A stretch of DNA of 64,000 nucleotides. Origin: Clostridiales bacterium. GTDB lineage: Bacteria; Bacillota; Clostridia; Saccharofermentanales; DTU023. Below are positions 16,839-25,777 of the stretch, in pieces. The notes beneath the pieces are model-generated. The model made no database searches. It saw only the letters and a program-made list of their open reading frames with translations, and was not told the DNA's origin. The stretch's first letter is position 1. Every line of letters begins with the position of its first letter. A program made the translations under genes and the position numbers. The stretch is taken from the NCBI GenBank assembly GCA_004556455.1, contig SFGY01000001.1, positions 177,096 to 241,095 on the forward strand. Reading direction: 5' to 3'.

Positions 16839-17987
16839 ATGGGTATCTATTTCGATTCTACAGCCAGCGGTCTCCTAGATCCGGAGGTCCTTGATCTTTA
16901 TGTCGAGGCTCTGAAAAAGTTTAACTATAATCCTGCTTCGCTCCATCATGATGGCAGGGAATGTCGCCTGGCAATAGAAGAGGCTCGCTGCCGCATGGCT
17001 ACCGTTCTCGACTGTGAAGCTGAAGAAATTATCTTTACCTCCGGGGGCAGTGAGTCAATCAACACAGCACTCAAAAGTGTGACCATCGAAAGCCGCAGGC
17101 GTGGACGCAAGCTGGTGAGTGATGCCGCTGAGCATCCTGCAACTATGGAAACCCTGCGTTTTCTGGAAACAGCTGAGAAAAGGGAAGTGGACTTTTTGCC
17201 TTTGAAAAATGGCCGCTATGATCTCTCAGCTTTGCGGGCTTCCCTTGAAGGTTCAGCAGCCGACCTGATCAGCTCGCTTTATGTGCACAATGAGAACGGC
17301 ATGATTTATCCTCTTGCTGAGATAAAAGCCCTGCGTGATGAACTCAGTCCTTCGGCGAAGTGGCATGTCGACGCTGTTCAGGCTCTGGGAAAATTGTCCA
17401 TTTCTTTCAAAAACATCGGGGCTGATTTTATGTCCTTCAGTCTTCACAAGATTGGAGCACCTAAGGGCATTGGCTTGCTTCTGGCCCGCCGAAATCTCAG
17501 GCTATGTCCGTTGATTCATGGGGGTGGCCAGCAGGGAGGACGCCGATCTGGCACAGAAAATCCACCATTGATTCTCGCGTCTGCTCTGGCCATGGAAAAA
17601 TCAGCAAAAACGGTCGAACAGAACTGGACCAGAGTCAGTGCTCTCAAAACTCTGCTGCTGGAGCGCCTCAGAGCCTCTTCTCAGCCTTTCAGAGAAGTGA
17701 GTGATGCCAGGAGCGTGCCTCATATTGTTCTTCTGCTTTTTCCAGGACTGCGTGCTCAGACCTTGCAAAATGGCTTATCCGAACGTGGCTTTGACCTCTC
17801 TATCGGTTCAGCCTGCGCTTCTACCAAAGATGCTGACCCAGCACTCATCGCCCTCGGCCTGAGTGCTGATGAGAGTCGCCACGCTGTGCGCATCAGCCTC
17901 TCTGCCCAGACGAGGGAAGAAGATATTGAGCGACTTGTCCACGAGATCGCTGATTTACTAACACGGTTTGGCGGCGCGGAGCACTGA
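16839..17987 (+). CDS. Cysteine desulfurase (NifS/IscS-like), probable partner of ThiI
   Basis: A 382-residue class V aminotransferase-fold enzyme that removes sulfur from cysteine with PLP. Visible are EIIFTSGGSESIN, HVDAVQALGK, the PLP-binding lysine in SFSLHKIGAPKGIG, GGGQQGGRRSGTEN and the persulfide cysteine in SIGSACASTKD. It lies just before thiI, as the dedicated desulfurase does in Bacillus, so it probably supplies sulfur for tRNA 4-thiouridine. It is distinct from the second desulfurase at 22551, which is paired with nifU. Confidence 0.9.
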   Translation: MGIYFDSTASGLLDPEVLDLYVEALKKFNYNPASLHHDGRECRLAIEEARCRMATVLDCEAEEIIFTSGGSESINTALKSVTIESRRRGRKLVSDAAEHPATMETLRFLETAEKREVDFLPLKNGRYDLSALRASLEGSAADLISSLYVHNENGMIYPLAEIKALRDELSPSAKWHVDAVQALGKLSISFKNIGADFMSFSLHKIGAPKGIGLLLARRNLRLCPLIHGGGQQGGRRSGTENPPLILASALAMEKSAKTVEQNWTRVSALKTLLLERLRASSQPFREVSDARSVPHIVLLLFPGLRAQTLQNGLSERGFDLSIGSACASTKDADPALIALGLSADESRHAVRISLSAQTREEDIERLVHEIADLLTRFGGAEH

Positions 17988-18150
17988 AAAAACAACTACT
18001 TGAGCACGGCTAAATCCACACACAAGACGAAAACAGCAAAACTAATAAAGTACAATAAAAAAACATTAAAAAAGTCGCAAAAAAATGCGCTAAAAGACCT
18101 GTAGAAGAAGCTCTGTAAAAAATACAGCGCTCAATGAAGGAAAGAAAAAT

Positions 18151-19560
18151 ATGCACGCTGGCGAAAACAAAAGAGATTCCATCATATCGACATCAGATGC
18201 TTCAGCATCTGATAGTCATGAGTCTTCGACTCCTTTCCTCGGGGTGGACACTCAGGGAAAAGCCTCGCAAGGTTCTGCGGATCCTGTTCAGGGGAATGCT
18301 CCCACAGCTCTTCCCGGAGATGAAATTGTCCTTGCGCGCCTGGGTGAAATAGCACTCAAAGGTCTGAACCGCAACCGCTTTGAGTCTCAGCTCTTCCACA
18401 ATATGCAATATCGCCTGCGCGGCCTTGGTAAATATAAGATTACACAGAGTGATTCACGCATTTGGATTGAACGCAAAGATGGACCGACCGATACGAAGGC
18501 AGTTATTCATGCCATTCACGATGTTTTCGGTTATGTTTCGGCGAGCCCGGTCCGACGTATTCCCCAGGATATGGAAGTCCTACGGAATACGGTGGCAAAG
18601 CTTGGAGAAAGCTTGTTCTCTGAGGAGGCCATTCGCATTAACGCTGCAAAGAAGAGCGACCACGTCCGGACCACTTCTTTGCCGATAAGTTTCAAGATTG
18701 AATGCAAACGTATTGAAAAATCCTTTCCTCTGCGCTCCTACGATGTCTGCTGCTCTTTGGGAGATCTGATCACCGAACGCTGGCCTGAAACGACCCGGGT
18801 GGATGTGCATCAGCCTGACGTCACAATCTATGTGGAAATTCGTGAGTCGATTTATCTCTATCATGAGATTTATCCGGCGCGTAAAGGCCTTCCGGTGGGC
18901 ATGGGAGGGAAGGGCATGCTGCTCCTCTCAGGAGGTATAGACAGTCCTGTAGCAGGCTATCGCATGGCTTCCCGCGGCATGCGACTGGAAGCCATTTATT
19001 TTCATACGCCGCCTTACACCGGTGAGGATGCAAAGATAAAGGTGATCGATCTTGCCCACATTCTCGCGCGCTATGCGGGAACTCTGACTTTGCACATTGT
19101 GAATTTCACTGAGGTGCAGCTCACGATGAACAAACTGGTTCCCGAAGATATGATGACCATTGTGATGCGCCGAATGATGCTGCGTATCGCTGAGGCTATC
19201 TCCAGGGAGCGAGGACTTAAAGCTCTTATTACAGGGGAAAGTCTTGGCCAGGTTGCCAGCCAGACGCTGGAGGCACTGGTATGTACGGATGCAGTTGCAG
19301 GTTTGCCTATCTTTCGACCGCTTATTGGCTGCGACAAAGATGAGACTGTGGCTCTTGCCCAGGATATCGGCAGTTTTGAAACCTCCATTCTGCCCTATGA
19401 GGACTGCTGCACGGTTTTTGTGGCCAAACATCCGAAAACTCATCCCAGTCTTGAAAATGCCGAAAAAGCTGAAGCTAAACTGGATGTAGAGGCGCTCACC
19501 CGTCTTGCCGTAAGCCAGAGCGAAGCCTTGCAGATTCAGCTGAAAAACCTGGAAGCCTAG
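18151..19560 (+). CDS. thiI: tRNA 4-thiouridine synthase ThiI with a long N-terminal extension
   Basis: A 469-residue protein. From about residue 56 it follows ThiI: VLARLGEIALKGLNRNRFE, a THUMP domain to about 230, then the PP-loop GMLLLSGGIDSPVAGY and the AANH adenylation domain. The C-terminal rhodanese domain of the E. coli enzyme is absent, as in Bacillota. The first 55 residues are Ser/Asp-rich, probably disordered, and foreign to the family. No start codon exists near the conserved start; ATG 18151 has AAGGAAAG upstream. Two DNA hairpins lie in this extension (18192-18213 and 18220-18232). It follows the cysteine desulfurase by 163 AT-rich bases. Confidence 0.92.
   Translation: MHAGENKRDSIISTSDASASDSHESSTPFLGVDTQGKASQGSADPVQGNAPTALPGDEIVLARLGEIALKGLNRNRFESQLFHNMQYRLRGLGKYKITQSDSRIWIERKDGPTDTKAVIHAIHDVFGYVSASPVRRIPQDMEVLRNTVAKLGESLFSEEAIRINAAKKSDHVRTTSLPISFKIECKRIEKSFPLRSYDVCCSLGDLITERWPETTRVDVHQPDVTIYVEIRESIYLYHEIYPARKGLPVGMGGKGMLLLSGGIDSPVAGYRMASRGMRLEAIYFHTPPYTGEDAKIKVIDLAHILARYAGTLTLHIVNFTEVQLTMNKLVPEDMMTIVMRRMMLRIAEAISRERGLKALITGESLGQVASQTLEALVCTDAVAGLPIFRPLIGCDKDETVALAQDIGSFETSILPYEDCCTVFVAKHPKTHPSLENAEKAEAKLDVEALTRLAVSQSEALQIQLKNLEA
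18192..18232 (+). repeat. Two consecutive hairpins in the first codons of thiI
   Basis: ATCAGATGC (18192-18200) and GCATCTGAT (18205-18213) form a perfect 9-bp stem with loop TTCA. Seven bases later GAGTC/GACTC (18220-18224 and 18228-18232) form a second stem with a 3-base loop. Both fall inside the unusual N-terminal extension. They could influence translation or mark inserted sequence. Confidence 0.5.
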
Positions 19561-19873
19561 AGGCTGAATGGAAAATTCACGGAAGCGGTACGCTAATTTA
19601 GTTCTTTCAAGCTTCCACTCATACAGCGCCCCCTCAGGCTGACCCTGAGAGAATATGATGGGAAAAGATCTCAGTTTAACTTGACATTAATCAGAGAAAC
19701 TCTTCGGCTCCTTTTGCTTGTTTTTATTTTCTGATATACTAAACATCGTTAAAATTTGCGTAAAAAGCAATATTAATATCATTAAACAAACCTTTTTCGG
19801 CGACCTCACATTGAAGGTCAGTTCCCATAAGGAAGACAAAATGTTCCGAATAAAGGCCACAGGAGGAAAATTC
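19561..19873 (+). other. Intergenic region and leader of glyA
   Basis: About 313 bases between thiI and the chosen glyA start. A small stem CTCAGG/CCTGAG lies near 19637-19653 without a T run. An extended -10 element at 19732-19740 is listed separately. The frame upstream of glyA is open back to 19718, but those codons carry no family similarity. I see no riboswitch that I can name. Confidence 0.45.
19732..19740 (+). promoter_or_regulatory. Extended -10 promoter element for glyA
   Basis: TGATATACT is a TGnTATAcT extended -10 box. A possible -35 (TTTTGC or TTGCTT) lies 15-17 bases upstream. The predicted start near 19747 leaves a leader of about 127 bases before ATG 19874. TTGACA at 19681 has no -10 at the right distance. 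Confidence 0.5.
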
Positions 19874-21115
19874 ATGCTTTACGAACACATCAAACAGCAA
19901 GACGCTGAAGTCTATGAAGCGATGATGAACGAACTTCACCGTCAGCAGAATAAAATTGAACTGATCGCATCTGAGAACTTTGTCAGCCCCGCTGTTATGG
20001 AAGCTGCCGGCTCAGTGCTTACCAATAAATATGCCGAAGGTTACCCTGGAAAACGCTACTACGGCGGTTGTGAATACGTGGACGTCGTTGAAAACCTGGC
20101 TATTGAACGCGCGAAAAAGCTCTATGGAGCCGAACATGTCAACGTTCAGCCTCATTCTGGCGCACAGGCGAACACGGCTGTGTTCTTTGCCCTGCTCAAC
20201 CCCGGCGATAAAATCCTCGGCATGGATCTGGCGCACGGCGGCCATCTCACGCACGGCATGAAGATTAACTTCTCCGGAAAATACTTTGAAGCACACGGCT
20301 ATAAGGTCCGCCGCGACACCATGCAGATCGATTACGATGCCCTGATGGAGCAGGCTATGGAAGTCAAACCCAAGCTCATCATCGCTGGTGCGTCTGCCTA
20401 TCCCCGCATCATTGACTTTAAGAAGTTCCGCGAAGTGGCCGATGCCTGCGGCGCCCTTCTTATGGTTGATATGGCCCACATCGCAGGTCTCGTGGCTGCA
20501 GGTCTGCATCCCAGCCCTGTGCCTTATGCCGACGTGGTCACCACAACCACACATAAAACGCTTCGCGGCACCCGTGGCGGCATGATTATGTGCAAGGAAG
20601 ATTATGCTAAAAAGATTAACTCGGCCGTCTTCCCTGGCATGCAGGGCGGCCCGCTCATGCACATTATCGCAGCTAAGGCCGTGGCCTTTGGCGAAGCTCT
20701 TAAACCCGAGTTCAAAGTCTATCAGCAGCACGTTGTCGAAAATGCCAAAGCTCTGGCAGAGGGACTCAACAAGCGCGGCGTCCACATGTGCTCCGGCGGC
20801 ACGGACAACCATCTGATTCTGCTTGACCTGCGCGAAACCGGCGTCACCGGCAAGGATCTGCAGGAGCGTCTGGATGAAGTCAATATCACGACGAATAAAA
20901 ATGGCATTCCTTACGATGAATTGAAACCGACCATCACCTCGGGTCTTCGTATTGGTACTCCTGCCGTGACGAGCCGCGGTCTTGGCGTTGCTGACATGGA
21001 TGAAATTGCCGATTTCATCGCTCTGGCCATTAAAGATTTTGATGCTCACAAAGATGAGATCAGCCGCCGTGTGGCCGACCTTCTGGCAAAACATCCGCTC
21101 TACGAAAATCTTTAA
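19874..21115 (+). CDS. glyA: Serine hydroxymethyltransferase
   Basis: A 413-residue PLP enzyme that interconverts serine and glycine while charging tetrahydrofolate with a one-carbon unit. It shows QQNKIELIASENFVSPAV, GYPGKRYYGGCEYVD, VDMAHIAGLVAAG and the PLP lysine in VTTTTHKTLRGTRGG. The start is ATG 19874: AGGAGGA at 19861-19867 is ideally placed and the product begins MLYEHIKQQDAEVYEAM as expected. An upstream in-frame ATG at 19718 would add 52 unrelated residues. rarA starts five bases after its stop. Confidence 0.96.
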   Translation: MLYEHIKQQDAEVYEAMMNELHRQQNKIELIASENFVSPAVMEAAGSVLTNKYAEGYPGKRYYGGCEYVDVVENLAIERAKKLYGAEHVNVQPHSGAQANTAVFFALLNPGDKILGMDLAHGGHLTHGMKINFSGKYFEAHGYKVRRDTMQIDYDALMEQAMEVKPKLIIAGASAYPRIIDFKKFREVADACGALLMVDMAHIAGLVAAGLHPSPVPYADVVTTTTHKTLRGTRGGMIMCKEDYAKKINSAVFPGMQGGPLMHIIAAKAVAFGEALKPEFKVYQQHVVENAKALAEGLNKRGVHMCSGGTDNHLILLDLRETGVTGKDLQERLDEVNITTNKNGIPYDELKPTITSGLRIGTPAVTSRGLGVADMDEIADFIALAIKDFDAHKDEISRRVADLLAKHPLYENL

Positions 21116-21120
21116 TCACA

Positions 21121-22395
21121 ATGACTGAGGTTTCCCGAAAAAAAGAACCTCTTGCCTATCGTATGGCACCCAGGACGCTGGCCGAATTTTTCGGCCAGCG
21201 TCAATTGCTTGGGGAAGGAAAAATGCTGCGGCGCATGATTCTTGCCGATCAGCTCAGTTCCATCATCCTTTTCGGCCCTCCGGGCAGCGGCAAAAGTTCA
21301 CTGGCTCGGGTCATTGCCAATGGAACCGAACGAAGCTTCAAGCGTCTTAATGCCGTCACTTCAGGGATCGCTGATATACGGCGTGTGATTGAAGACGCCG
21401 GAAATCCACTGCTCACCCCTGAGGGTAAAGTTCTCCTCTTTATTGATGAAATTCATCGTTTTAATAAAGCCCAACAGGATGCTCTCCTGCCCAGTGTGGA
21501 AGATGGGACGATCATTTTGATCGGGGCGACCACAGAAAATCCATTTTTTGAAGTCAATAAGGCCCTGCTCTCCCGCAGCACAGTCTTTCAGCTCAAGGCT
21601 CTGGAAGAAGAAGATATTCGGGAGATTCTTCATGCAGCCCTGAGCGATCCGGAACGGGGATACGGACATTTGCAGATCAGCCTGACACCTGAGGCCGAGA
21701 CCTTCCTTGTCCGGGGCTCCCGCGGCGATGCCCGGGTGGCCTTAAATGCTCTGGAACTTGCCGTGCTCTCCTCTAAACCTGCTGAGGATGGCAGCCTCAG
21801 GCTGGATCTGGAGACACTTTCAGACTGTCTGCAGGAGCCGGTTTTGCGCTATGACCGTGAAGGTGAAGCACATTACGACACGATCAGCGCCTTTATTAAA
21901 TCGATGCGCGGCTCTGCACCCGACGCAGCGATTCATTACCTTGCCCGTATGCTGGAGAGTGGAGAGGATCCCGCCTTTATTGCCCGCCGTATTGTCATTT
22001 GCGCGGCGGAAGACGTCGGCCTTGCTAATCCCCAGCTACTCTCCATCTGCATGTCTGCCTGGCAGGCCGTCACCCAGATCGGCATGCCGGAAGCCCGGAT
22101 TATCCTCGCTGAAGCTGTTCTCCTGGTCGCGACCTCACCTAAATCTAACAGTGCCTACCTGGCCATTGATGCCGCCCTTGAAGATGTGCGCAAAAAGGAC
22201 ATTGGTGAGATTCCCTATCATCTAAGGAATGCGCCCGTCGAGGGCATGGCCGAGCTGGGTTATGCCAGGGGCTATGAATATTCTCACGATTTCCCTCTGC
22301 ACGTTTCGGCTCAGGAATACCTGCCCGATGCTTTACGCGGAAAAAAATACTATCATCCGGGACAGCTCGGTTCGGAAAAGCGTCTTGCCACCTGA
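21121..22395 (+). CDS. rarA: Replication-associated recombination protein RarA (MgsA)
   Basis: A 424-residue AAA+ ATPase of the clamp-loader-like family, acting at stalled replication forks. The start AYRMAPRTLAEFFGQRQLLG, Walker A FGPPGSGKSSLAR, Walker B LLFIDEIHRFNKAQQDA, sensor 1 GATTENP and the arginine finger region are visible. The C-terminal part contains HYDTISAFIKSMRGSAPDAA and ARRIVICAAEDVGLANP, specific to RarA. ATG 21121 follows glyA by five bases, so the two are probably co-transcribed. Confidence 0.95.
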   Translation: MTEVSRKKEPLAYRMAPRTLAEFFGQRQLLGEGKMLRRMILADQLSSIILFGPPGSGKSSLARVIANGTERSFKRLNAVTSGIADIRRVIEDAGNPLLTPEGKVLLFIDEIHRFNKAQQDALLPSVEDGTIILIGATTENPFFEVNKALLSRSTVFQLKALEEEDIREILHAALSDPERGYGHLQISLTPEAETFLVRGSRGDARVALNALELAVLSSKPAEDGSLRLDLETLSDCLQEPVLRYDREGEAHYDTISAFIKSMRGSAPDAAIHYLARMLESGEDPAFIARRIVICAAEDVGLANPQLLSICMSAWQAVTQIGMPEARIILAEAVLLVATSPKSNSAYLAIDAALEDVRKKDIGEIPYHLRNAPVEGMAELGYARGYEYSHDFPLHVSAQEYLPDALRGKKYYHPGQLGSEKRLAT

Positions 22396-22458
22396 CTGGA
22401 AGAGCTTGAGAAAGCAAAAGATAAGCTGAAGAAGGGCTGAAGAGGCCCCTGTTTTGAT

Positions 22459-22472
22459 GTAACACGTGTTAC
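22459..22472. promoter_or_regulatory. Perfect 14-bp palindrome upstream of nifS, candidate operator
   Basis: GTAACACGTGTTAC is a perfect two-fold symmetric sequence 79 bases before the nifS start codon, in the 155-base gap after rarA. Its size and symmetry fit a dimeric repressor site. No -35/-10 pair of good quality was found around it, and I did not see a second copy elsewhere in the window by eye. Confidence 0.4.
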
Positions 22473-22550
22473 TCAACGCTTACCCGCTAAATCCTAAAAT
22501 AGAGTTAGTTAATAAGGCCCCTCGGGCTTTTCCATCGGGAGTATAGATTT

Positions 22551-23759
22551 ATGAACAGAACTCAACATAGAATTTACTTTGACCATGCTGCAACAACAGC
22601 CGTTCGTCCGGAAGTCGCCGATGTGATTTACGATGTCATGAAACATGTTTATGGCAATCCTTCCTCACTGTACAAAGAAGGACACGAAGCGGCTCATCTT
22701 GTCGCTGACGCGCGTGCCAGACTGGCGGATATACTGAATTGTGCCCCGAACGAGCTTTATTTCACTTCCTGCGGCACTGAGTCAGATAACTGGGCCATCA
22801 AGGGAACGGCCTTCAAACTCGCCGGCAAAGGCAAGCATCTGATTACCTCAAAAATTGAGCATCATGCCATTTTGCACAGCATGGAGTGGCTGAAAACTCA
22901 GGGCTTCGACATTACTTATCTCGATGTTGATGAGCTGGGACGGGTGAATCCGCAGGATGTTGCTGCAGCCATTCGTGAGGATACCATTCTCGTTTCGATT
23001 ATGATGGCTAATAATGAGGTTGGTACGATTCAGCCCGTTGAAGAGATTGCCAGGATTTGCCACGAAAAGCAGGTTCTCTTTCACTGTGACGCGGTGCAGG
23101 CTTTTGGAGCCATCCCCATCGATGTGAAAAAGCTCGGCGTCGACATGATGTCCTTCTCCGGCCACAAGCTGGGCACACCCAAGGGCATCGGCCTTATGTA
23201 TATGCGCCGTGGCGTGCGTATTGATAATTTAATTCATGGTGGAGCTCAGGAATACGGCAAACGCGCGGGAACAGAAAATGTCCCCTATATTGTCGGTCTT
23301 GCTAAAGCCGCCGAACTGGCTATGGCAGAGATGCCTGAGAAGACGGCAAAGCTCACGGAGCTGCGCGAGTATCTTGTCAAAGAACTGTTGAGCAAAATTT
23401 CACACAGCCGCTACAATGGCGACCCGGTTCATCGCCTGCCCAACAACATGAACTTTTCCTTTGAATTTATTGAAGGAGAGTCCATTCTGCTCATGCTGGA
23501 TGCTCTGGGCTATGATACCTCCTCGGGTTCGGCCTGCGCTTCTTCGGATCTTAAACCCTCTCATGTCCTTCTGGCCATCGGTTTACCGGCAGAAATAGCT
23601 CATGGCTCAATTCGCATCACCCTTGGCTCGGATAATACCAAAGAAGACGTTGAGGCTCTGGCAAAAGACCTTCCCGAGATTATCGAGAGGCTGCGCCAGA
23701 TGTCGCCCCTCTGGGAAGCCTTTCAGAAAGGCGAAATTGAAAACTGTCTCATTCCCTGA
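22551..23759 (+). CDS. nifS: Cysteine desulfurase for iron-sulfur cluster assembly
   Basis: A 402-residue PLP enzyme: YFDHAATTAVRPEV, GNPSSLYKEGHEA, YFTSCGTESDNWAI, HCDAVQAFGAIPID, the PLP lysine in SFSGHKLGTPKGIG and the persulfide cysteine in SSGSACASSDLKPSH. It supplies sulfur to the NifU-like scaffold 32 bases downstream; this nifS-nifU pairing is the usual general cluster-assembly system in Clostridia. It is a different paralogue from the ThiI-linked enzyme at 16839. A GC-rich stem (GCCC/GGGC, about 22517-22527) with a T run lies in its leader. Confidence 0.94.
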   Translation: MNRTQHRIYFDHAATTAVRPEVADVIYDVMKHVYGNPSSLYKEGHEAAHLVADARARLADILNCAPNELYFTSCGTESDNWAIKGTAFKLAGKGKHLITSKIEHHAILHSMEWLKTQGFDITYLDVDELGRVNPQDVAAAIREDTILVSIMMANNEVGTIQPVEEIARICHEKQVLFHCDAVQAFGAIPIDVKKLGVDMMSFSGHKLGTPKGIGLMYMRRGVRIDNLIHGGAQEYGKRAGTENVPYIVGLAKAAELAMAEMPEKTAKLTELREYLVKELLSKISHSRYNGDPVHRLPNNMNFSFEFIEGESILLMLDALGYDTSSGSACASSDLKPSHVLLAIGLPAEIAHGSIRITLGSDNTKEDVEALAKDLPEIIERLRQMSPLWEAFQKGEIENCLIP

Positions 23760-23791
23760 TTCAACAGGACAATAGATTAAGGAGCAAAATT

Positions 23792-24295
23792 ATGGCACTG
23801 GAATACAGCGAAAAAGTAATGGATCATTTTCTCCATCCGAGAAATGTCGGAGAAATAGAAAAGGCAGATGCCAGCGGCACCGTGGGCAATCCAGTCTGCG
23901 GCGACATCATGAAGATGGACCTCAAAATTGAGGATGGCATCATCAAAGACGCCAAGTTTAAGACTTTTGGTTGTGGATCGGCCATTGCAACCTCTTCCAT
24001 GGCGACTGAGATGATTATCGGAAAAACTGTCGATGAAGCTCTGGTTCTGACCAATAAGGCCGTGGCGGAAGCTCTGGATGGCCTGCCGCCCATTAAGATG
24101 CACTGCTCGATTCTGGCCGAACAGGCTGTCAAAACGGCGCTTAAAAAGTACTTTGAAGAACACGACATGATGACGCCGGAACGCGCGGCACAGTTCAAAA
24201 TTCTTGATGAAGAAGAGGAAGAAGAAAGTTCCGTCTACCGCAGCAAGCGCGCAGAATACATGAACGAGCAGAAAGACCTGATGCAGAATAAATAA
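23792..24295 (+). CDS. nifU: NifU/IscU-type Fe-S cluster scaffold
   Basis: A 167-residue protein. The U-type scaffold covers residues 1-125 and contains the three cluster-binding cysteines in GNPVCGDIM, FGCGSAIATSS and KMHCSILAEQAV. The start MALEYSEKVMDHFLHPRNVGE is typical. A C-terminal tail of about 40 residues is strongly acidic then basic (EEEEEE followed by YRSKRAEYMNEQ); it lacks the thioredoxin-like Nfu domain of full NifU and is unusual in length. The ribosome-binding site AAGGAG precedes ATG 23792. Confidence 0.93.
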   Translation: MALEYSEKVMDHFLHPRNVGEIEKADASGTVGNPVCGDIMKMDLKIEDGIIKDAKFKTFGCGSAIATSSMATEMIIGKTVDEALVLTNKAVAEALDGLPPIKMHCSILAEQAVKTALKKYFEEHDMMTPERAAQFKILDEEEEEESSVYRSKRAEYMNEQKDLMQNK

Positions 24296-24324
24296 AAGCA
24301 CATTTCAGCAGGAGGACTTTATTT

Positions 24325-25764
24325 ATGACAGCCAAAAAAGAAAGTGGCAAAGAGAAAAAGAACGCTATCTGCGAAAAGCTCTGCTTTGAGGCAAAAAAAG
24401 CGGCTGAACTGGCCGATGCCCACAGTATCAGAGCGGCTGAAGGATTTTCCGGAGATTATATGAAAGCGCTGAACGCCGGAAAAACCGAGCGCGAGTTTCA
24501 CCATTTTGCTGTGGAGATGCTGAAAAAAGCCGGATTTGTTGAGCTGTCCTCGCAGAACAGGCTTAAGGCCGGCGACAAGGTTTACTGCAGCATTCACGGT
24601 AAAGGTCTTTTTGCCGCTGTCGTCGGGCACGGACCTTTAACGGATGGTCTGGCCATTGTAGGCGCTCATATTGACTCTCCGAGACTTGACCTGAAGCCGA
24701 ATCCCCTGTATGAAGACAACGAGATGGCCTTACTCAAAACGCATTACTACGGCGGGATCAAGAAATATCAATGGGTAGCGATTCCTCTGGCACTCCATGG
24801 CGTCGTCATGCTGAAGAATGGTGAAAAATTGGAACTCAGCATTGGCGAAGATGAGAAGGATCCTGTTTTTGTCATCACGGATCTGCTGCCGCATCTGGGC
24901 AAGGACCAAATGGCGAAGAAGGCCTCTGAGGTGATTGAAGGGGAGAAGCTCAACGTGCTCATCGGCGGATATCCTCATCCCGATAAGGATATCGAAAAGC
25001 GCTTTAAACTTGGAGTTTTGCAGCTTCTCAACGAGCAGTACGGCATCACGGAGCGTGACCTGCTTTCGGCTGAGCTGGAGATCGTTCCGGCCAGCAAAGC
25101 CCGTGACGTCGGCCTTGACCGCGCTTTTATCGGCGCTTATGGTCAGGATGACCGCGTTTGTGCCTACACCGCTCTCAAAGCCCTTGTCGACGCCAAAGTT
25201 CAGAACAAAACCCAGGCGGTCATTCTCTCTGATAAAGAAGAAGTGGGGAGTAACGGCAACACCGGCGCACATTCTCAGCTCTATTTCTTCGCGATGAACG
25301 AATTGCAGGCCAGAGTCAGCGGCAAAGAGCTTAGCCGTCTCGATGAACAGCGCTGCATAGAAAACAGCTGCATGCTCTCCACGGATGTCACTGCAGCCTT
25401 TGATCCCAATTATCCGGAGGTTATGGAACCTCTCAATGCTGCATACTGCGGCCGTGGTATCGGCGTCTGCAAGTACACCGGTTCCAGGGGCAAGGGAGGC
25501 ACCACCGATGCCAATGCAGAATACCTGAACAGTGTCACCCGACTTTTTGACGAGAAAAAGCTTCCCTGGCAGATTGGTGAACTCGGCAAAGTCGACCAGG
25601 GTGGCGGCGGCACCATTGCCTATATCTTTGCTAATGCCGGTATGCAGGTTCTCGACTGCGGCGTGCCCGTGCTTTCCATGCACTCCTGCTTCGAGGTGAC
25701 GAGCAAACTGGATGTCTACAACACCTACCGCGCCTACGTCGCTTTCCTGGAAAATATGAAATAA
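24325..25764 (+). CDS. M18-family zinc aminopeptidase
   Basis: A 479-residue metallopeptidase releasing N-terminal residues from peptides in the cytosol. Zinc-site motifs are GAHIDSPRLDLKPNP (H and D), GAYGQDDRVCAYTAL, the catalytic DKEEVGSNGNTGAHS and the C-terminal LSMHSCFEVTSKLDVY. The layout matches aminopeptidase I (apeA-like) of Clostridia. ATG 24325 has AGGAGGAC upstream and lies 29 bases after nifU. Its 3' end converges on the ABC ATPase gene with only 13 bases between; no terminator is visible. Confidence 0.93.
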   Translation: MTAKKESGKEKKNAICEKLCFEAKKAAELADAHSIRAAEGFSGDYMKALNAGKTEREFHHFAVEMLKKAGFVELSSQNRLKAGDKVYCSIHGKGLFAAVVGHGPLTDGLAIVGAHIDSPRLDLKPNPLYEDNEMALLKTHYYGGIKKYQWVAIPLALHGVVMLKNGEKLELSIGEDEKDPVFVITDLLPHLGKDQMAKKASEVIEGEKLNVLIGGYPHPDKDIEKRFKLGVLQLLNEQYGITERDLLSAELEIVPASKARDVGLDRAFIGAYGQDDRVCAYTALKALVDAKVQNKTQAVILSDKEEVGSNGNTGAHSQLYFFAMNELQARVSGKELSRLDEQRCIENSCMLSTDVTAAFDPNYPEVMEPLNAAYCGRGIGVCKYTGSRGKGGTTDANAEYLNSVTRLFDEKKLPWQIGELGKVDQGGGGTIAYIFANAGMQVLDCGVPVLSMHSCFEVTSKLDVYNTYRAYVAFLENMK

Positions 25765-25777
25765 GTGCTGAATTCAT

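Noticed and set aside
19681..19709. TTGACA at 19681 as -35 of a glyA promoter
   Set aside because: No acceptable -10 box lies 16-18 bases downstream; the extended -10 at 19732 is better.
19718..19873. In-frame N-terminal extension of glyA (52 codons)
   Set aside because: It starts upstream of the extended -10 element, and ATG 19874 has a near-perfect ribosome-binding site.
20012..21094. 360-codon open frame on the minus strand
   Set aside because: It lies wholly opposite glyA, which has all family motifs; no ribosome-binding site or recognisable domain.
24730..25683. 317-codon open frame on the minus strand
   Set aside because: Antisense to the M18 aminopeptidase, which carries intact catalytic motifs.
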